From: Spirochaetota bacterium
GTDB taxonomy: Bacteria; Spirochaetota; B62-G9; DRHN01
Direction: 5' to 3'
Assembly (NCBI GenBank): GCA_016934265.1
Contig: JAFGTF010000041.1
Span: forward strand, 1 to 64,000
DNA length: 64,000 nt
Part shown: positions 57,855-64,000 of the stretch, piece after piece
How positions within the stretch are numbered: the first letter of the stretch is position 1
Layout of the letters: every line of letters starts with the position of its first letter
Translations under genes and position numbers: made by a program
The notes under the pieces: model-generated
What the model was told of the DNA's origin: nothing
Database searches by the model: none
Seen by the model: the letters and a program-made list of their open reading frames with translations, nothing else

Positions 57855-58583
57855 ATGAAAGGCTTTTCAACAATGCAAATCGTTGCAGACCTGCACACAC
57901 ACACCATTGCGAGCGGTCACGCGGCCGATACGATACGGACGGTCTGCGAGACCGCGGCACGGCGGGGTCTTCTGGGGGTCGCGATCACTGATCACGGGCC
58001 CATGGTTCCGGGAGGGGCCGACAAGGTCTATTTCATGGCCCTTCAGCGAATGGTGGACGCAATCGACGTCCCGATCAGAGTAATGTCCGGGATAGAGGAC
58101 GATATAATAAACGCCAGGGGCGAGCTCTCGATGGGAGAGGAGATTGTGGGGAGGCTGGAGATCGTAAAGGCGGGGTGCCACCCGTTCGCCTGGATCGCGG
58201 AGCAGTCGATGAAGGTAAGAACGGATGCGTTACTCAACGCGATCGCACTGCGCCGTTTCCGAGTTTTCACCCACCCCGTCGGCTCATACTGCGACTTCGA
58301 CATCGACGCCGTGGTCGAAGCCTGTGCAGAGGCGGGGATCGCCCTGGAGCTTAACGAGAGCAAGATAGACGACGTTCGAAAAAACCGCTCGTTCCTCGAG
58401 CTCTGCGCGAAGCTCAACGCATATATCACGGTATCGAGCGACGCGCACGTCGCGGAGGAGGTCGGCGGTTTTGAAAGATCCCTCTCGATCCTCGAAACAG
58501 TGGGATTTCCCGAATCGCTCGTCATCAACACTTCGACGGACAAAATCGCTTCGCACTTCGGAATATCATGGAAAAAGGGATGA
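57855..58583 (+). CDS. PHP-domain phosphatase/phosphoesterase (YcdX-like)
   Basis: VADLHTHTIASGHA, GVAITDHGP, LELNESKID, ITVSSDAHVAEEVG. Alternative start 57873. Confidence 0.88.
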   Translation: MKGFSTMQIVADLHTHTIASGHAADTIRTVCETAARRGLLGVAITDHGPMVPGGADKVYFMALQRMVDAIDVPIRVMSGIEDDIINARGELSMGEEIVGRLEIVKAGCHPFAWIAEQSMKVRTDALLNAIALRRFRVFTHPVGSYCDFDIDAVVEACAEAGIALELNESKIDDVRKNRSFLELCAKLNAYITVSSDAHVAEEVGGFERSLSILETVGFPESLVINTSTDKIASHFGISWKKG

Positions 58584-59353
58584 CACGAGTCTGTTTCGGC
58601 CAACGCGCCTTCGAGACCGGCCTTGTGATATTCGACAAGGACGGCACCCTCATCGATTTCAAATCCACCTGGCTCCCGGTGCTCGAGCAGCGTATCGCGC
58701 TCATACTCGAACGCATAGGGACGGAGTATCCGGCCGGCCCGATCAAAGAGGAGCTCTACAGGGCTCACGGCGTCAAGAACGGCGACGGCGGGCAGGCGAC
58801 TATCGATCCGCACGGTCCGTTCGCACACAGTTCTCTCAGGGAGGACGAGGTGATCATTGCCGGTGCGCTGTACCGCCACGGCATCCCGTGGCGGCTGGCG
58901 AAACGGATCGCGGGCGAGACCGCGATCGATACTGAAAAAGTCCTCGACCGCTCGAAATCGGCAAAGATCATACCCGGCGTCAAAGAGACGCTTATCGGTC
59001 TGAAACAAAGCGGAGTTTCGCTCGCCGTGGCCACGGCGGACATCACCGATCTCGCCGCCTCGACGCTGTCATATCTCGGCATAGGCGATCTCTTCGATTT
59101 CGTGATAGGGTCGGACATGGTGAAAGAGGACAAGCCCCACCCGGAGATGCTTTTAACCGTAATCGACCGTGTCGGCAAAAGCGCCGAAAAAACCGCCTTC
59201 GTCGGGGATACCGTAACCGACATGGAGATGGGGAAGAAAGCGGGAGTGGGTCTCGTCGTCGGCGCGGTGCGAGGAGGAATCACGCCGCGCGAGCATATCG
59301 CGGAGCTCGCAGATGTCGTGATAGACACGGTGAGCGACATCATGATATGCTAA
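58568..59353 (+). CDS. HAD-superfamily hydrolase (phosphoglycolate phosphatase-like)
   Basis: VIFDKDGTLIDF, VAVATADITD, EDKPHPEMLL, AFVGDTVTDMEMGKKAGVG. Confidence 0.92.
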   Translation: MEKGMTRVCFGQRAFETGLVIFDKDGTLIDFKSTWLPVLEQRIALILERIGTEYPAGPIKEELYRAHGVKNGDGGQATIDPHGPFAHSSLREDEVIIAGALYRHGIPWRLAKRIAGETAIDTEKVLDRSKSAKIIPGVKETLIGLKQSGVSLAVATADITDLAASTLSYLGIGDLFDFVIGSDMVKEDKPHPEMLLTVIDRVGKSAEKTAFVGDTVTDMEMGKKAGVGLVVGAVRGGITPREHIAELADVVIDTVSDIMIC

Positions 59354-59567
59354 GAAGGCCCGGACGCCCGTCGCTTTACTGTCACGCACCTCCCATCGAT
59401 CGTATCCTTCGATTTGAAGAAACGCCGTTCTACAGGAATGCAGTACCGCCTTCCAGAAACCGTGGACTATAAGGGTATTTCAGAACTCGAATCAGGGGCC
59501 TTTGCCGTATTCCCGTAAACCGTCCTCCACGGTGCACCAGTAGAATATGATATTGGAACGATACGGG

Positions 59568-60638
<1,071 letters not shown>

Positions 60639-60716
60639 TTACCGCCCGCCAGTCGTCTTACCGCGAATTACTACACGCCTTGTAATCCCCTTATTCTTTC
60701 ATCAACTGAAAGAAAC

Positions 60717-61976
60717 CTATCCTATCGAGAATTCACTGAGCTCCGGCTTTTCGACCGTGTAGTAGGCCGCATTAATCGCGCCTGCGAGCAGCCAGAAGGG
60801 GATCGCGGTCTGGAAGGCCCAGATCGTGCAGTTGGTGAGCTGCCCCACGAGCATTGCGACGAAGCCTGCGCCCATTCCGAGAACAATATACCGGTTTGTG
60901 CCGTTCCCAAGCGTCCTGATCCATCGACGGATGAGAAGTCCTAATATTCCAAGTCCCGCCAGCATTCCAACGATCCCGTTCTCGGCCCAGAACTGGAGCA
61001 CGATGTTGTGCGCATACGCGAACTTCCGCGGGCCGTACATGTCGGAAAATTTCCAGAAGTTGTTCGTTCCCACGCCGAAAAGCCAGTGGTCTTTTATCAT
61101 GCCCCACGCCTGCCTGAAGCAGAGGATCTGCGTCCTGTTCTTCAGGCCCGCTATCACGGCCGGCCGGTAGAGATAGTCGTACATTGAGCGAATCCCGTCG
61201 AGAGATTCCATCCTGTACGAGAGAACGACTATTATCCCGAGCAGCACGAAGAACAGAACAAGCCGTTTATAGTCGAAGCAAAGAAGGAGTATGCTCATCA
61301 CGAGCAGGGCCATCATCCCTCCCCTGTCCCCGACGAATGCGATTCCCGCAAAACAGAGAAGGAGATACAAAAGGCCGAGCCAGCGGTACCGTATCTTTCT
61401 TTGCTGCCGGATAAAGCCGTACCCGATGCCGCCGAGCATGCATATCATGTCGGGAGTCGAGCCGGTGCTCATCGTGAAGAAGGTATGCCGCTTCCAGACG
61501 GCGCCGCCTTTAACAACGTTTATCGAGAAAAGAGCACAGAGGGAGAAGAGGATAACGAGCGAGATCACGAATCCGAGCGGAACGATGATTCGCATGAAAA
61601 AATCGCTCTCTTCGTTGAGAGAGAAACGCACGTATGCGATCGGAAGGTATATGAGAAGAAACCATACGACCGATAAAAGCGTCGAGACGAGCTTGTCGAC
61701 CGAGAGCAGGGAGGAAACGATGTTGTTCAGAATGAATATACCAAGCAGGATCATAAGCGGCCTGTCAGAAAGAGGAGCTGCGACGAACAGCCTCCGATTC
61801 CTGAAAAAGAGCGCCGCTGTGAACAGCACCACAAGCAGAACCGACGCGTATACTCCGTACCCTAGCCATGAGAGAGCGAACAGCAGGAGCACCGCGAACG
61901 ACTCGACCCTGTCTTTTTTGAAATCCCAAAACGTCCCTATTCCCACCAACCCGTTCCCCTTCGCCGGACGCGCCAT
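60717..61976 (-). CDS. O-antigen ligase family protein (WaaL/Wzy-like)
   Basis: Polytopic; FRQAWGMIKDHWLFGVGTNNFW...YAHNIVLQFWAENGIVG motif. Confidence 0.88.
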   Translation of the reverse strand: MARPAKGNGLVGIGTFWDFKKDRVESFAVLLLFALSWLGYGVYASVLLVVLFTAALFFRNRRLFVAAPLSDRPLMILLGIFILNNIVSSLLSVDKLVSTLLSVVWFLLIYLPIAYVRFSLNEESDFFMRIIVPLGFVISLVILFSLCALFSINVVKGGAVWKRHTFFTMSTGSTPDMICMLGGIGYGFIRQQRKIRYRWLGLLYLLLCFAGIAFVGDRGGMMALLVMSILLLCFDYKRLVLFFVLLGIIVVLSYRMESLDGIRSMYDYLYRPAVIAGLKNRTQILCFRQAWGMIKDHWLFGVGTNNFWKFSDMYGPRKFAYAHNIVLQFWAENGIVGMLAGLGILGLLIRRWIRTLGNGTNRYIVLGMGAGFVAMLVGQLTNCTIWAFQTAIPFWLLAGAINAAYYTVEKPELSEFSIG

Positions 61977-61996
61977 ACTGCGTTTTTAATCTCTAC

Positions 61997-62144
61997 TTGA
62001 CAAGTATCAGCAATCGTTGACAGTTGAATATTCGTTGATATTTCCGCAATTCTCTAAAAATCAACTCCTTAGGCCTTGTGAGGGTTTGATTTTCGGAGGT
62101 TTTTAATCCTCAATTCAATTGTCAACGCTGGGTGATATATACCA
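61997..62144 (-). repeat. Dispersed intergenic repeat, family 2 copy B (inverted)
   Basis: Reverse complement aligns with 56685..56857; copy A has about 25 bp extra near its distal end. Confidence 0.9.
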
Positions 62145-62243
62145 TCTACTGATATGAAAAAAGAAACGTACTCGCGCTCCCGTCTCACCCGAACATACCG
62201 CCTTCTTTTCCCCCAGTACGGCCCGATATGCCGAAGCCTCTCG

Positions 62244-64000
62244 TCAGCTGATGTACTTTGAGTTGTCCTTGTCGTACCCGTTGTAGCCGTCGTAGTTGTA
62301 GTTTTTCACGACCCTGCCGAGCGCCTCCCTGATCCGGACAGGTCCGTAGGTAATAAACCGCGGCAGATCTTCCTTCAGAAACCTATTGATCGCCTCTTTG
62401 TCGTACACCGCCCGGTCGGTCTTGAGAGTATAGATCTTTTCGTTGGCCGTCTTTTTTAGCGATTCCTTTTCGTAGTACAGCTCCTCAAACAGCTTCTCTC
62501 CCGGCCTCAAGCCCGTGTATACGATCTTGATCTCTTTTCCCGGCTCGTAGCCGTAGAAACGGACGAGGTTATTCGCGATATCCTCCACCCTGTACTGCGT
62601 ACCCATCTCGAGCACGAGAATATCGCCCCCCTGCGAGTAGGCGGCTGCGTTGATCACGAGAACGGACGCCTCGGGAATCGTCATGAAGAACCGCCTGATA
62701 TCCGGATGCGTCACCGTAATCGGCCCTCCCCGCTCGATCTGCTCCTTGAACAGCGGTATCACCGATCCGCGGCTCCCGATGACGTTCCCGAACCGGACGA
62801 TGCTCGTGTTGACGCCCTTTTCCCTGAAATAGTAGAGGGAGAAAAGCTCCGCCACTCGTTTCGTCGCGCCCATCACGCTTACCGGGTTCACCGCCTTGTC
62901 GGTGGAGATGAGCACGAACTTCTCCACCTCGTGCTCATTCGAGAGTTCGAGCAGGTTGATGGTGCCCACGATGTTGTTCTGGACCGCCTCCGCCTCGTTG
63001 AACTCCATGAGCGGGACGTGCTTGTGCGCTGCGGCGTGGAAAACCACGTCCGGCCGGTATTCGCCGAATATGGCCCGTATAAGCGAAGGGTCCTTTATAT
63101 CCGCAATCTTGAACACGATGTCCGTCTCATAGTCGAGGTACGATCTGTACTCATGCAGGTTCTTTATGAGCTCGTAGATCGAATATTCCCCCCTGCCGAC
63201 CGCGACGAGGCGTTTGATCCTGAACTTCAAGAGCTGGCGGCAGATCTCCGCTCCGATGCTGCCGCCTGCGCCGGTTATTAAAACCGTCTTGTTCGAGAAG
63301 GTCTTCTCTATCGCGCGGTCGTCGACCTTCACCTCTTCCCTCCCGATGAGGTCGTCGATACCGATCTCCCGGAGCGAGCCGACGAGAGAGCGTTTGTCCA
63401 AGGCCTCGAGCAGCGACGGAAGCACCCTGATTCGAACGTTTTTTTCCTTCTTGAACTCAGTTCTGATCCGAAGCGCGACCCGGTTGATGCTCTCCGAGCC
63501 CGCCTGCGGCACCGTGATGATGACCTCGTCGATATCGTGCTTTTTGATCACATCCGTAATTTCATCGGTCACGGCTAAGACCGTCTTTCCTCCGAGGATC
63601 TTTCCTTTTTTTTCCCTGTCATCGTCCAAGAAGCCGACCACGTTTTTCTCCATGCCGAGCTTCGCATATTCGGCGAGGATCGTCCTTCCGGTCTCGCCCG
63701 CGCCGACGAGCAGGATGTGCCTCGATGAGCCGCGGTTAAAAACCGCCTTTTCCGATTTCCCGTTCTCGCCGTTTCGCCGCTTCGAGAAGTAGTCGCGTAT
63801 GAGAACGCGGTAGAAGATCGTCGCGGCGAGCGTGAAAAAGAAATACATGATATACACGAGCCGCGAGTATTCGAGATGAAAGAACAGTACCACCAAGACG
63901 AAGATCAAAAACCCGAAGAAGTTCGCCGCTCCCAGCTTGTACACGTCACGGATGTTCGAATACTGCCACATCGTCCGGTACGTCTGAAAACCGTAGAACG
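62244..64000 (-). CDS. CapD-like polysaccharide biosynthesis epimerase/dehydratase, N-terminus truncated by window edge
   Basis: VLITGAGGSIGAEICRQLLKF, VFHAAAHKHVPLMEFNEAEAVQNN, SVMGATKRVAEL; frame remains open past ATG 63971 to 64000 (FYGFQTYRTMWQYSNIRDV). Confidence 0.93.
   Translation of the reverse strand, partial: FYGFQTYRTMWQYSNIRDVYKLGAANFFGFLIFVLVVLFFHLEYSRLVYIMYFFFTLAATIFYRVLIRDYFSKRRNGENGKSEKAVFNRGSSRHILLVGAGETGRTILAEYAKLGMEKNVVGFLDDDREKKGKILGGKTVLAVTDEITDVIKKHDIDEVIITVPQAGSESINRVALRIRTEFKKEKNVRIRVLPSLLEALDKRSLVGSLREIGIDDLIGREEVKVDDRAIEKTFSNKTVLITGAGGSIGAEICRQLLKFRIKRLVAVGRGEYSIYELIKNLHEYRSYLDYETDIVFKIADIKDPSLIRAIFGEYRPDVVFHAAAHKHVPLMEFNEAEAVQNNIVGTINLLELSNEHEVEKFVLISTDKAVNPVSVMGATKRVAELFSLYYFREKGVNTSIVRFGNVIGSRGSVIPLFKEQIERGGPITVTHPDIRRFFMTIPEASVLVINAAAYSQGGDILVLEMGTQYRVEDIANNLVRFYGYEPGKEIKIVYTGLRPGEKLFEELYYEKESLKKTANEKIYTLKTDRAVYDKEAINRFLKEDLPRFITYGPVRIREALGRVVKNYNYDGYNGYDKDNSKYIS

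Overview
The window is a 64 kb stretch of bacterial chromosome with moderately high GC. The gene content (FlgM-like protein, CarD, class III cyclase, HEAT-repeat proteins, CNB-GGDEF proteins, many lipoproteins) suggests a spirochaete-like organism; this is an inference from gene content only. Mostly housekeeping content: rsmI, PIN-TRAM, carD, mrfAB-like helicase/exonuclease, uvrB, radC, TctCAB transporter, MutY-like glycosylase, pyruvate dehydrogenase complex (E1a/E1b/E2/E3), ileS, comEC/hflX/comEA, ssb, lgt, galE, O-antigen ligase and a CapD-like epimerase cut by the right edge. There is one intact IS630-family element with TIRs and a TA duplication. No CRISPR array, rRNA or tRNA was recognised by eye. 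Points worth a second look: (i) a tightly spaced five-gene cluster (7.2-11.5 kb) with a lipoprotein caspase-like protease, an orphan voltage-sensor-like membrane protein and a membrane-anchored NodB-like protein; (ii) an iron-ADH-family protein lacking all its His metal ligands; (iii) a tandem CNB-GGDEF pair, one degenerate with an I-site and one canonical without it; (iv) a hairpin array between tctC and tctA and a second degenerate repeat array upstream of the pdh operon; (v) two families of dispersed intergenic repeats, including an inverted pair bracketing a 5 kb lgt-to-O-antigen-ligase segment; (vi) a nucleotidyltransferase pseudogene with two frameshifts.
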